Source: Paramicrobacterium fandaimingii (lineage in GTDB: Bacteria; Actinomycetota; Actinomycetes; Actinomycetales; Microbacteriaceae). From it: a stretch of DNA of 64,000 nt. Shown in pieces: positions 24,295 through 35,530 of this stretch (the first letter of the stretch is position 1; every line of letters starts with the position of its first letter). The stretch is taken from positions 2,666,001 through 2,730,000 of the forward strand of contig NZ_CP061170.1 of NCBI RefSeq assembly GCF_011751745.2, written 5' to 3'. Position numbers and translations under genes: made by a program. The notes under the pieces were generated by a model that saw only the letters and a program-made list of their open reading frames with translations, ran no database searches and was not told where the DNA came from.

Positions 24295-27200
24295 TCAGCC
24301 GAGTCGACGTCGGCGCGCAACGAGCACAACGCCTCCGAGAGCCATGAGCAGCAGCGCGACGATCAGAAGCGGCAACGCCTCTGTTCCCGTCCAGGGCAGG
24401 TCTCCGGATGCCGTCGCGCCTGCTTCCGTCACGGTCACGGCCTGCCAGCCGAGCACCTCGCCGGTCTCCGACACGACCACGACCCGGTGCTCGCCGAGCG
24501 GTGCGTCAGCGGGAACGGTGACGGTGACCGTCCCGTCGTCGGATGCCATGACGTAACCGTCGGTCAGCAGCACGGGTTCGGAATGCAGCCACACCGCGAG
24601 AGAACCCGAGGCGCCGTCTGGCAGCGTCACTGTGAAGCTCTGCCCCCGCACAAGCGAGTCGGGCAGCCCGAGATCGATCTCGAGGTTCGCACTGATGTCT
24701 GCATCGTCGGCGGGCGTCGGCTCGCCGGCATCCTGATCACCGCCGGGATTGTCACCGTTGCCCGGCTCCTCCCCCTCGCCATCACCAGCGCTCGTGGCAA
24801 TGCCGACGAGCATCGGGTCGTGGTCACTCGCGCGGTAGACATCGGGCGCGTAGAAATTTGTGACGTTGTAGTTGTACCGCGAGTATTCCAGGGCGACGGA
24901 CTCCGCAGAGTTGATGTTCCAGATGTCCTGCCCCGTCACCGTGGCATCGGCCGCAGGGGAGGCGAAGATGTAGTCGAGCGACCCGACCGCACCACCGTAG
25001 TTGTAGGTGTACTCCCCCGTCTTGGCACCTTGATCAACGTATCCAGCGGCAAGAATCGTGGTGATCGGGTCTTCAGCCGCATACGAGTTGAAGTCGCCGA
25101 CGAGAAACACCTTTTCGGTGTTGTGCTTCGCGGCGAAACTGTCAGCGAAGTCAACGAGGGCAGCAGCCTGACGCGTGCGGTCTCCATTGAACCCGCCGAT
25201 TCCCTCACCGCTGTCGCAGTTGTCGTCGTCTGAGGGATCGCCCGCGCACTCGTCTGCGCTGCCCTTTGACTTGAGGTGGTTCGACACGACCACGAACGTG
25301 TCGTCTTCTGTTCCACCGAGCGGCTTGAAGGCCTGCGCATCGGGTTCGCGGGCGTTCTCGAAGGCGTCAGACCCGATGAGAATCTGCGCCTCACCGACGA
25401 GCTCCACAGCCGCTGGCTTGTAGATGAACGCCGTGCGGATGACGTCTTCGTTCTTCGGCAGAGCTTCAGGCGATGGCACGAATGCCCATACGTCGCTGCC
25501 CACCGCGGCATTCAGGGCATCGACCAGCGTGCTGAGCGCGTAGTCGCGGTCGGTCTTGCCCGTGGCGAGCGAATTCTCGATCTCCTCAAGCGACACGATG
25601 TCGGCGTCAAGCGCGTTGATCGCCGCAACGATCTTCACCTGCTGGCGCTCGAGATTCTCGGCATTGGCCGCACCACGCACCTGGCAGTTCTCTGGGCTCG
25701 AGTCGCGCACGGTGATCGGGTTGCCGTCACGGTCTGTGTAAAACGAGGTGCAGCCGGAGCGCTGGTCGCCTGTCGTCGCGAAGTAATTGAGCACGTTGAA
25801 CGTACCGAGCTTCAGGTCTCCCCCGACGTCCTCCGGAGCATCCTCTCGGGTGTTCTCAAACGTTGCTGGCTGCGCCGTGTCACCCGTCACCACGTGCGTC
25901 GGCTGAAACTTCCACGTGCTGAACCTGTAGTCGAGCACGACCGAGTCGGTGAATGTGACAGCAGCGCCGACCCTCACCGGGTTCTCGAGCGACAGGTACG
26001 GCAGCGGAGTCTCGGAGTTCGCGGGGTTCGTGAAGTCAAACGTCGACCCGTCATCGAGCGTGACTGCCTCGGCCTCGGCACGTGCAACCTCGGCTTCGTA
26101 GGCGGGAGTTTCGGGCAGGCCCTTCACCGTCGGGTTCACGAGAGGGGTCGTGGATGCCGCAAGGGCGACCTCGCCGTAGCGGTTCGCCTCATACACCTCT
26201 GTCACCGTGTAGTCGCTCTGCGGCGACACGAGCATGCCCTCAAAGAGCTCGCGCTCGGCGTCGGTGTCGGGGAACGCGATCGCCGCGGGCTCGGGAGCGA
26301 CAGCATCCGAGTTTTCGTCCACGGCGATGTCGCTCGCACTTGCTACGGCAATCTGCGTCAGCCCGTAATACTCGTCGGCGTACCCGTTGACGGTTACTGT
26401 GTCGCCGGTCTCAACGGTCACGGGAATCTCATCGAGATAAACGAAGATGCCGTCACTTGCTGTGCGCGACGCCGTGTCTGCATCGCCACCAGAGCCTGCC
26501 GTTTGCAGGTAGAAACCCTTCATCCCGCCGTGGGGGTACGCCGCCGTGACGACGCCCGTCGTTGTCACGACGTCACCCTCGTACGGCGTGCTCCAGCTCG
26601 CGCCCTGAATCTCGGCGATCGTGAGCTGCTCACCTGGGCCAGTGGGCTCGGGCGGCTCTTCTTCTTCATCGTCTTCGCCGACAGTGATGTCGCCGGTTCC
26701 CTGCGGCGTGATTTCTGCGGTGAGCGAGAAGTCATCCCTGTTGTTGTCGGTATCGACACCGTCGGTGCGAACGTTCGAGCGCACGTCGTGGGTGCCGTCT
26801 GGCGACACCGCTGCTTCGCCTTCGAAAGTCATCGCTGAGCCGTAGCCCAGCGCATCGACAACATCGTCGGCGCCGGCGATGTCACCTTGTGGGGGAGCAA
26901 TCGGGTCAGTGCCGTCGACGAGCACGATCGTCCCGTTGGTTCCGCTCGGGTTGATCGTTCCGTCAAGATTGACGCTCGTCAGCGCATCGCCCTCGTCGCC
27001 GTTGCTCGCACCCGAAATCAGGTAATAGCCTCCCGGTTCGATGCTGCCCGTCAGCGGCTTGCCCGCACGCATGGCGCCATCGCCATTGTCGGAGCGGTAC
27101 TGCAGCGTCATGCCGTCGAGCGCGATCGCGGCATCCGTCGGGTTGTACAGTTCGACGAACTTGTGCTCGTACATCGCTCCGGCGCTGCCTCCAGAGAGAT

Positions 27201-27351
27201 ACGCCTCGTTGATCACCACCCCAGACGCTTCCGGTGTTGCCGTGCTATCTGGCTCTGCCGCCGCGGGCAGTGCGGCAAGCGGTGCACAGGCAAGCCCCAA
27301 AAGAGCGGATGCGGCCAGAATCACGCGTCGCCGCGGGGTGGGTTTTGTCAC
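24295..27351 (-). CDS. Cell-wall-anchored ExeM/NucH-family extracellular nuclease
   Basis: A 1018-residue secreted protein with GTG start and GAGGAG ribosome site. Signal peptide ends near LPAAAEP. Residues about 45-190 are a lamin-tail domain (VVINEAYLSGG, HKFVELYNP); an OB-like region follows (GDVVTTTGVVTA). From about 520 the endonuclease/exonuclease/phosphatase domain has GTFNVLNYF, SLEEIEN, SNHLKSKG, GDFNSYAAEDP and the final ASDHDPMLV. An Ig-like module leads to LPWTG at 985-989, a helix and ARRRRLG. It should degrade extracellular DNA or RNA at the cell wall. The nucleotidase gene follows, giving a nuclease-then-phosphatase order. Confidence 0.92.
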   Translation of the reverse strand: MTKPTPRRRVILAASALLGLACAPLAALPAAAEPDSTATPEASGVVINEAYLSGGSAGAMYEHKFVELYNPTDAAIALDGMTLQYRSDNGDGAMRAGKPLTGSIEPGGYYLISGASNGDEGDALTSVNLDGTINPSGTNGTIVLVDGTDPIAPPQGDIAGADDVVDALGYGSAMTFEGEAAVSPDGTHDVRSNVRTDGVDTDNNRDDFSLTAEITPQGTGDITVGEDDEEEEPPEPTGPGEQLTIAEIQGASWSTPYEGDVVTTTGVVTAAYPHGGMKGFYLQTAGSGGDADTASRTASDGIFVYLDEIPVTVETGDTVTVNGYADEYYGLTQIAVASASDIAVDENSDAVAPEPAAIAFPDTDAERELFEGMLVSPQSDYTVTEVYEANRYGEVALAASTTPLVNPTVKGLPETPAYEAEVARAEAEAVTLDDGSTFDFTNPANSETPLPYLSLENPVRVGAAVTFTDSVVLDYRFSTWKFQPTHVVTGDTAQPATFENTREDAPEDVGGDLKLGTFNVLNYFATTGDQRSGCTSFYTDRDGNPITVRDSSPENCQVRGAANAENLERQQVKIVAAINALDADIVSLEEIENSLATGKTDRDYALSTLVDALNAAVGSDVWAFVPSPEALPKNEDVIRTAFIYKPAAVELVGEAQILIGSDAFENAREPDAQAFKPLGGTEDDTFVVVSNHLKSKGSADECAGDPSDDDNCDSGEGIGGFNGDRTRQAAALVDFADSFAAKHNTEKVFLVGDFNSYAAEDPITTILAAGYVDQGAKTGEYTYNYGGAVGSLDYIFASPAADATVTGQDIWNINSAESVALEYSRYNYNVTNFYAPDVYRASDHDPMLVGIATSAGDGEGEEPGNGDNPGGDQDAGEPTPADDADISANLEIDLGLPDSLVRGQSFTVTLPDGASGSLAVWLHSEPVLLTDGYVMASDDGTVTVTVPADAPLGEHRVVVVSETGEVLGWQAVTVTEAGATASGDLPWTGTEALPLLIVALLLMALGGVVLVARRRRLG

Positions 27352-27364
27352 AGAAGGCTCTCCT

Positions 27365-27402
27365 CGCCACAGTCTTGTGGCGCGCCCTCACGCGGGCGCG
27401 CC
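27365..27402 (-). promoter_or_regulatory. Two overlapping hairpins in the nuclease gene leader
   Basis: Hairpin A pairs CGCCACA (27365-27371) with TGTGGCG (27376-27382) around a 4-nt loop; hairpin B pairs GGCGCGCCC (27379-27387) with GGGCGCGCC (27394-27402) around 6 nt. They share 27379-27382, so both cannot form fully at once. Hairpin A directly abuts the GAGGAG ribosome site. The 27403-27637 stretch beyond shows no gene and no clear PhoP box. Confidence 0.55.
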
Positions 27403-27637
27403 AATGCGCCTCAACTTCGCAACCTCGTGCGCGGCGCCATCGCCACGGTAGAAGCTGCGGGTGTCGTTCTCACAGCATGCTGGTAAACAACTGACTACAA
27501 GCTACGGGTCTGCACCGACATTCGGTCGCTCGTCACGTACATGCGCAGAGCATCGCGACAGGGCTGCTCACCTGAGCACGGCAGAGCGCATCTGCGTCAT
27601 GGCATGTGCGTGCACGCCAGAAAATTGCCGACGCGCG

Positions 27638-28141
27638 TCAGAGAACGCGCAGCATCCGGGTATTGCCGAGAGTATTCGGCTTGACCCGGGCAAGGTCGAG
27701 AAATTCGGCGACACCTTCGTCTGTCGAACGCGCAAGTTCCGCATACACGTCGGGGTCAACAATGCCTTCACCGATCGGGGCGAACCCGTGCCGTGTGAAG
27801 AAATCCACCTCGAAGGTGAGGCAGAACAGCCGAATCAAGCCGAGCGCGCGAGCATCGTCTTGCAGCTGATTGAGAAGCGCATGACCGACGCCGGTGCCGA
27901 GCCAGGGCTGGGCAACCGCGAGCGTGCGCACCTCGCCGAGGTCTTCCCACATCACATGCAGTGCGCCGCAGCCAATCACGTCGCCGTCGCTGGTCTCGGC
28001 GACGCGAAACTCCTGAACCGCCTCGTAGAAAACGACGCGGTCTTTGCCGAGCAGAATGCGCTCTTGCACAAGCGGTTCGATGAGCTGCTGAATACGTGGA
28101 ACATCGGCCGTCGTCGCCCACCGCACGTTGATCTGGCTCAT
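27638..28141 (-). CDS. argA: Amino-acid N-acetyltransferase (short ArgA type)
   Basis: A 167-residue GNAT protein like mycobacterial Rv2747. VRWATTADVPRIQQLIEPLVQERILLGKDR opens the domain; GCGALHVMWEDLGEVRTLAVAQPWLGTGVGHALLNQL contains the acetyl-CoA motif (QPWLGTGVG), and FFTRHGFAPIG plus PNTLGNTRM end it as in N-acetylglutamate synthases. It makes N-acetylglutamate, the first step of arginine synthesis. The start at 28141 follows GGAG. It is divergent from ppx with about 120 bp between. Confidence 0.85.
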   Translation of the reverse strand: MSQINVRWATTADVPRIQQLIEPLVQERILLGKDRVVFYEAVQEFRVAETSDGDVIGCGALHVMWEDLGEVRTLAVAQPWLGTGVGHALLNQLQDDARALGLIRLFCLTFEVDFFTRHGFAPIGEGIVDPDVYAELARSTDEGVAEFLDLARVKPNTLGNTRMLRVL

Positions 28142-28261
28142 CAGATAAGCTCTCCGCTCCCCGGAGAACAACGACCCCGGTCGGCAGAAATCTTATCGCC
28201 GCCTCCCTGCAAGCCTCGTGAGCGGCACGCATCGGCACCGAAGTCACGCTATCGTTCTCGT

Positions 28262-29188
28262 ATGCGCCTCGGGGTTCTCGACGTCGGTTCCAACACCGTT
28301 CACCTGCTGATCGTCGACGCCCACCCCGGCGCACACCCACAGCCGATGGCGAGCCACAAGTCGGTTCTGCGCCTCATGCGCTACCTCGCACCAGACGGAT
28401 CGATCACCGACGAAGGCGTCGACGCGATCGTCTCGGCGGTCTCGGGCGCCGTCGAGCTCGCCGACCGCAGCAACCTCGACAGCTTCCTCCCCATGGCGAC
28501 CTCTGCCATCCGCGAGGCGAAGAACGGCCCCGAGGTGCTCAGCCTCGTGACCGAGCAGACCGGTGTCGACCTGCAGGTGCTCTCGGGCGAAGACGAGGCG
28601 AAGCTCACGTTCCTCGCCGTGCGTCGCTGGTACGGCTGGTCCGCAGGAAACATTCTGCTCTTCGACATCGGCGGCGGCTCACTCGAGCTGTCAATGGGGC
28701 AAGACGAATACCCGACTGTCGGCATGAGCCTGCCACTCGGCGCCGGTCGCTCGACAATCTCGTTTCTGTCAGACGACCCGCCCACCCTCGAACAGCAGAC
28801 AGCATTGCGAGAGCACGCCCGCGGCATCCTCGAGCAGGCTCGCGAGGAGTTCGCGACGCTGCCGCCGCCTTCTCACGTCGTCGGGTCGTCAAAGACGATT
28901 CGCTCGCTTGCGCGCCTGGCCGGATCGGTGCGAGATGGCGTCGGAGACAGCGACCGGATGCTGCTGCGGCGCAGCCAGCTCGACGACTGGGTTCCCCGGC
29001 TCGCGCGTCTGCCCGCGGCATCCCGCCCCGAACTGCCGGGCATCACGCTCGACCGCACGTTCCAGATCGTGGCGGGCGGCATCGTGCTGTCTGAGACGAT
29101 GCGCGTGTTCGGCGTGAAAGAGCTCGACGTCTCGCCGTGGGCGATGCGCGAGGGCGTTCTGCTGCGCTACCTCGACCACCTCGACTGA
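28262..29188 (+). CDS. ppx: Ppx/GppA-type exopolyphosphatase
   Basis: A 308-residue ASKHA-fold phosphatase. [19 protein letters not shown] is phosphate-binding loop 1 and [15 protein letters not shown] is loop 2; the catalytic Glu is in [11 protein letters not shown]. The short form without a C-terminal HD domain is usual in actinobacteria. It hydrolyses polyphosphate or pppGpp. The start is set by the [11 protein letters not shown] opening. No operon partner. Confidence 0.92.
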   Translation: MRLGVLDVGSNTVHLLIVDAHPGAHPQPMASHKSVLRLMRYLAPDGSITDEGVDAIVSAVSGAVELADRSNLDSFLPMATSAIREAKNGPEVLSLVTEQTGVDLQVLSGEDEAKLTFLAVRRWYGWSAGNILLFDIGGGSLELSMGQDEYPTVGMSLPLGAGRSTISFLSDDPPTLEQQTALREHARGILEQAREEFATLPPPSHVVGSSKTIRSLARLAGSVRDGVGDSDRMLLRRSQLDDWVPRLARLPAASRPELPGITLDRTFQIVAGGIVLSETMRVFGVKELDVSPWAMREGVLLRYLDHLD

Positions 29189-29323
29189 CCCGTCTGCGCT
29201 CACCCGTTCATGCGTCCCAAAAAACGGCTTGATGCCGCGGAGGCGATTATCTGGGCCGCATGAGATTCTGCGAAAACGGCCGCCTGTGGAAAGTCTCCAC
29301 GCGCAGAAGCGCAGCCTGGCAAA

Positions 29324-30286
29324 GTGTCGGCTATGCCACGATCCAAACTCTCGATCCCCCTCGCCCTGGGGCAATCGTTCTCGGTGGCTGCGGCAACGAA
29401 GCACGGAGTCGCTCAGTCGCAACTGCAGCATCCGTTGCTCGAGTCACCGTTTCATGGCATCCGGATGCTTCCCAACACAGACGACGAACAAGCGGCGGAT
29501 CGTGTCGCATCTACTCGTCGGCTTGCAGGTGCGTACTCACATCGCCTGCGCGACAACGAATTCTTCAGTCATGAAACCGCCGCACTTCTCCACGGCGCAC
29601 CCTTGCCGTTTTCTCTCATGACCGAGCTCCACGTGACGATCTTCCGCCCCGGCCGTTCAAGCAAAGCACGAGGAGTGAGATCGCACAGCGCAACGACGAG
29701 CTCAGCCACCGTCACTACTGTCGATGAACTGCCGGTATCGTCGCCCGCCACGACCTGGGCGATGCTCGGAGAGTCACTTGATGTGTCCTGGCTTGTCGCT
29801 GTCGGCGACTACTTCTGCCGAGTGTGGCGCAGGGAAGGTTACTATCGCCCGAATGCGGGCAGAAAGCCGCTCGCGACGCCAGACAAACTCGCGGATGCGC
29901 TGAGCGCTACCCGACGAACCGGCGCAGCAAAGCTTCGAGAGGCACTGCCGTTGATTCGGTTCGATTCGTGGTCGCCGATGGAGTCACTCACTCGCTATCA
30001 CCTGGTGACGAACGGGCTTCCTGAGCCTCAGCTCAACGTCGATGCCTTTGATAGATACGGGGTGCATCTCGGCTGCATCGACATGTCGTTCCCTAAGCTG
30101 AAAGTGGCCATCGAGTATCAGGGTCAGGCGCACGGGCATCAGTACGCAAAAGACATCGAGCGCGTAGAACGGCTGCGGGCCGAAGGGTGGATAGTCATCC
30201 AGGTGAGCTCGGAGCTGATTCGCGATCCTGAAACGCTTGCCCGCCGCGTCCGTGACGCGCTCCTGTCCCGCGGGTGGCGCGGATGA
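29324..30286 (+). CDS. DUF559-type protein with AbiEi-like N-terminus
   Basis: A 320-residue protein (GTG at 29324; ATG at 29333 is an alternative). The N-terminal half has RLRDNEFFSHETAALLHGAPLP and TELHVTIFR, the pattern of AbiEi/type IV antitoxin-like winged-helix proteins. The C-terminal LGCIDMSFPKLKVAIEYQGQAHG...RVERLRAEGWIVIQVSSELI is the DUF559 (Vsr-like) fold with Asp, Glu-Tyr-Gln and Lys-like catalytic positions. Such proteins are common single genes in actinobacteria, and their role is unknown. There is no AbiEii-type toxin beside it. Confidence 0.7.
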   Translation: MSAMPRSKLSIPLALGQSFSVAAATKHGVAQSQLQHPLLESPFHGIRMLPNTDDEQAADRVASTRRLAGAYSHRLRDNEFFSHETAALLHGAPLPFSLMTELHVTIFRPGRSSKARGVRSHSATTSSATVTTVDELPVSSPATTWAMLGESLDVSWLVAVGDYFCRVWRREGYYRPNAGRKPLATPDKLADALSATRRTGAAKLREALPLIRFDSWSPMESLTRYHLVTNGLPEPQLNVDAFDRYGVHLGCIDMSFPKLKVAIEYQGQAHGHQYAKDIERVERLRAEGWIVIQVSSELIRDPETLARRVRDALLSRGWRG

Positions 30287-30352
30287 CGACAGCCAAGCGA
30301 GCCTCAGGCAAGCCAGCGACTCACTTTGCGGGCAGTCGTGTGGCGCGCTCGA

Positions 30353-30805
30353 TCAGGACGACCGAATTGCCGCGGCGACCGCCTTCACAATCGTGGCCTC
30401 CACAGTGGGCGTCCACGCCGGAATCGCCCACGACACCGGCCAGATGTCGCCCTCGTCGAGAATCGCGGCATCCTGAAACTCGATTGTCGAGTATCGCGTC
30501 TTGAACTTGCCCGAGTGCTTGAATGTGACAACGATCTTGCCCTCGGCATTCGCATAGGCGGGCATGCCGTACCAGGTCTTCGGCGCGAGCTCCGGGGCGG
30601 TAGCCGTGATTGTCGAATGCACACGCTCGGCCAGCTCTCGGTCCGCGGGCGGCATCTTCGCTACAGCGTCGATGACGGCTTGCAGGTCGTCTGCCTTCTT
30701 CGCGCCCTTCTTGCCTTCAGCCCGAAGCTCTGCAGCGCGCGTCTTGATAGCGGCGCGTTCATCATCGGTGAAACCTCCGGCTGGAGCGGTTTCTGCGGTG
30801 GTCAT
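30353..30805 (-). CDS. DUF1801 (YdhG-like) protein
   Basis: A 150-residue protein. The N-terminal half is charged and Ala/Lys-rich (RAEGKKGAKKADDLQAVIDAVAKMPP), then HSTITATAPELAPKTWYGMPAYAN and VVTFKHSGKFKTRYSTIEF form the DUF1801 core. AGAAGGAG precedes the ATG at 30805. Function unknown. It is followed on the same strand (upstream) by the VOC protein gene with about 145 bp between. Confidence 0.85.
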   Translation of the reverse strand: MTTAETAPAGGFTDDERAAIKTRAAELRAEGKKGAKKADDLQAVIDAVAKMPPADRELAERVHSTITATAPELAPKTWYGMPAYANAEGKIVVTFKHSGKFKTRYSTIEFQDAAILDEGDIWPVSWAIPAWTPTVEATIVKAVAAAIRSS

Positions 30806-30950
30806 GAGAGTTCTCCTTCTGCGTTCCGTGGTGCACAGCTTGTCGCTGCTTCCTGATTCTGAGATGTGAGTGGGCAGCCGCTGGGCGTCGTATGACTCCG
30901 CGAGAGCCTGCTGCCAGAGCGGGTGGCACATCGAGGTGTCCTCGCGTTGC

Positions 30951-31565
30951 TCACGACCAGGCGAAGCCATCGGGATCGGTGAATGACCCGCGGCTGTTCT
31001 CAAGCACGATCCGGTGCGATCCGCTGCCTGCTTCCGGCACGCCTGCATCCTTCGCGAGAGCGTGTCGCTTATAGAGCGCAAACTTGATGGACCCCGGCTG
31101 CGTCTCGAACTCGACGTAGCTGCCGAAGCTCTTGCCCGGCACGAAGCCGTGGTCGACGTAGAACTGCTTACTCGCACGCACGTCGGATGCCGCGAGCAGC
31201 ACGACGACATCGTCGACGTCGCGGCTGGCCGGTTTCGTGTTCTTCTTCGTCGACGTCGCCACCTTCACGATGGTTCCGTCCGGCGCCTGCACGGTGCCGC
31301 CGAAACCCCACAGCGATTTCGCGGCCGGTTTGATAACGGTTGCCCCTGCTGCGATCGCCGCGTCGAGGATCTGCTCGGCGTTGGCAGGCTGCGAGACGAT
31401 GAGCGAGATCGTGAAGCCTCGGAAGCCGTCAGACGGCTCCGTCGACGTCTGAAGCGAGATGCGATCTCCGAGCCCGAGCTCTGCATAGAAGCTCTCGGCT
31501 GCTGCAAGATCGGGGACCTCGAGAGTGAGTGATGAGACTGTGTTGGTTGCTGTTGTCGTGTTCAT
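30951..31565 (-). CDS. Two-module VOC (glyoxalase/bleomycin-resistance fold) protein
   Basis: A 204-residue protein with two VOC modules: TVSSLTLEVPDLAAAESFYAELGLGD and VVVLLAASDVRASKQFYVDHGFVPG. The first ends GGTVQAPDGTIVKVA and the second GSFTDPDGFAWS, as is usual in this fold. Metal ligands are not obvious, so enzyme activity is uncertain. It could bind or modify a small hydrophobic compound. Confidence 0.85.
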   Translation of the reverse strand: MNTTTATNTVSSLTLEVPDLAAAESFYAELGLGDRISLQTSTEPSDGFRGFTISLIVSQPANAEQILDAAIAAGATVIKPAAKSLWGFGGTVQAPDGTIVKVATSTKKNTKPASRDVDDVVVLLAASDVRASKQFYVDHGFVPGKSFGSYVEFETQPGSIKFALYKRHALAKDAGVPEAGSGSHRIVLENSRGSFTDPDGFAWS

Positions 31566-31662
31566 GCTTCAACACTAGAAACGCAACGCGGGCACTACTT
31601 CTTGATTTCTGATCGATCATCGCCCGCGATTTTCACACGAGTGGCGGGCCCCCATACACGCG

Positions 31663-31701
31663 CAAAGCGGGGCCGCTGACAGTGTCAGCGGCCCCGCTTT
31701 G
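31663..31701 (-). terminator. Terminator of clpC
   Basis: An 18-bp perfect stem (CAAAGCGGGGCCGCTGAC with its complement) closes on a 3-nt loop, 14 bp beyond the clpC stop. The stem ends in AAAG/CTTT. As both arms are symmetrical it could serve either strand. Confidence 0.85.
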
Positions 31702-31714
31702 TGCGCTCAGGTGG

Positions 31715-34252
<2,538 letters not shown>

Positions 34253-34263
34253 CTTCACTCCTT

Positions 34264-34291
34264 TCGACACCTCGGGCTTAAGTGGTGTCGA
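34264..34291 (-). promoter_or_regulatory. Inverted repeat in the clpC leader
   Basis: TCGACACC (34264-34271) and GGTGTCGA (34284-34291) form a perfect 8-bp dyad around 12 nt, ending a few bases before the clpC ribosome site. It does not match the HspR HAIR element, and it lies between the likely promoter and the ribosome site, so an RNA hairpin or a downstream operator is possible. Confidence 0.5.
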
Positions 34292-34432
34292 TACAGACAG
34301 CGTAACGAGCATTTGCCCCCTCTCTGCCCCCTGTTCGCCCACGGCGTGACAGTTCGCGCGCTCGTGCGGGTGCTCGCGCGGGCGCTCGTGCGGATGGCAG
34401 AAGCGCCCGGGTCGACGCTCGATTGACAGCAA

Positions 34433-34479
34433 TAACGACAATCGATATGTTAACGATTATCGGTAATAACGATATTCGA
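34433..34479 (+). promoter_or_regulatory. Three TAACGA-N3-TCG operator boxes upstream of DUF2975/XRE operon
   Basis: TAACGACAATCGA (34433-34445), TAACGATTATCGG (34451-34463) and TAACGATATTCGA (34467-34479) share TAACGA-N3-TCG, each with a CGA-N3-TCG dyad, at 18- and 16-bp steps. They lie in AT-rich sequence ending 12 bp before the start codon, so they overlap the promoter. The downstream XRE protein is the obvious candidate ligand. Confidence 0.65.
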
Positions 34480-34491
34480 TAAGGACTGATC

Positions 34492-35154
34492 ATGACGGAT
34501 GCTGGCACGCAGCCAACCGCGACCACACAGCGCTCGCGGACCGAGCGCATCGAGCGCTATCTTCTGCAGGTGATCGCCACCGGCGCCGTGATGTTCAGCG
34601 TCATCGGCGCTTGGGCAGCCATCGCGCGGGCGATCTCACTGCTCACCTCGCCGACCGTGCGGGTCACCGACATGATGGCAGCGACAGACCGCGGCGATCT
34701 CGTCGCCGACTTCGGCGCCGTGTCCGATGCGGCATCCGTCACCGCCGACGTCACCGTCGTTGGACTTCCGAGTGCTGCGCGCTGGTGGCTCCTCGCGGCA
34801 GACGCCCTCCCGGTGATCACGGGTATCGGAGTGTCTGTCGTGATCATCGTCTTCATCGTCGGCGTGCTGAAGGGCCGCCCGTTTGGCACGATGACGCTGT
34901 GGGGCCTCGTCGCGTACGCGGCACTCGCCCTCATCGGCGACTGGGGGCACGGCGTGCTGCAGGCGATTGCGCACGGCGAGGTTGCGTCGTTCCTGGGTGG
35001 CTCGGCAGCATCCGGAGTCTCGGCTGACGATGTCTTCAGCATGTCGCTCGACATCTCGATGACGCCGCTGGTGTGGGCGATCGCCCTCGCGGTCATCGCG
35101 GCGGCGTTCGAGATCGGCCGGCGGATGCAGCGCGACACGGAAGGCCTCGTCTGA
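34492..35154 (+). CDS. Four-helix DUF2975-like membrane protein
   Basis: A 220-residue integral membrane protein with helices at about 23-50, 104-127, 131-150 and 187-207 and a soluble loop between the first two. The layout and the adjoining YozG-like XRE gene are those of DUF2975 pairs in Gram-positive bacteria; function unknown. AAGGA precedes the ATG. Its stop overlaps the next start (TGATG). Confidence 0.7.
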   Translation: MTDAGTQPTATTQRSRTERIERYLLQVIATGAVMFSVIGAWAAIARAISLLTSPTVRVTDMMAATDRGDLVADFGAVSDAASVTADVTVVGLPSAARWWLLAADALPVITGIGVSVVIIVFIVGVLKGRPFGTMTLWGLVAYAALALIGDWGHGVLQAIAHGEVASFLGGSAASGVSADDVFSMSLDISMTPLVWAIALAVIAAAFEIGRRMQRDTEGLV

Positions 35155-35384
35155 TGGCGCCGCGCGAGCCGGACGACGAGCCGAGCGGCATCCACTGTCG
35201 CCTCGACGAGCTGCTTGCCGAACGCGGCATGACGCTCACACAGTTGAGCGAAGCCGTCGGCGTCAGCATCGTGAACCTCTCTGTGCTGAAGAACGATCGG
35301 GCAAAGGCGATTCGGTTTTCGACGCTCATCGCCATCTGCGACGCCCTGCGGTGCTCCCCCGGCGACGTGCTCGTGCGCTCCTGA
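35154..35384 (+). CDS. XRE-family regulator (YozG-like)
   Basis: A 76-residue HTH protein: CRLDELLAERGMTLTQLSEAVGVSIVNLSVLKNDRAKAIRFSTLIAICDALRCSPGDVL is a complete YozG-type helix-turn-helix. It starts on the A of the preceding TGA stop, so translation is coupled to the membrane protein. It probably binds the three boxes at 34433-34479 and autoregulates the pair. Confidence 0.88.
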   Translation: MAPREPDDEPSGIHCRLDELLAERGMTLTQLSEAVGVSIVNLSVLKNDRAKAIRFSTLIAICDALRCSPGDVLVRS

Positions 35385-35530
35385 GTTGCGCGTGCCGCGT
35401 TACTGCGACTCTTGCACCTGCTGCGACTGCCGCATCTGCCGCGCCTCGTTGTGCACAGCTGCAGACAAGGTGCGTGGGCACACCTCTGCACGATGTCCGC
35501 AAGCCTGCACAATGCCTCGAGTAGGTCTGT

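Noticed and set aside
25276..26838. 520-residue plus-strand frame opposite the nuclease gene
   Set aside because: Antisense to a gene with signal peptide, nuclease motifs and sorting signal.
27403..27637. PhoP box upstream of the nuclease/nucleotidase pair
   Set aside because: Expected for phosphate scavenging, but no tandem GTTCACC-like repeats were found.
27461..29188. 575-residue fused frame reading into ppx
   Set aside because: The first 267 residues are antisense to argA; the ATG at 28262 begins the conserved exopolyphosphatase loop.
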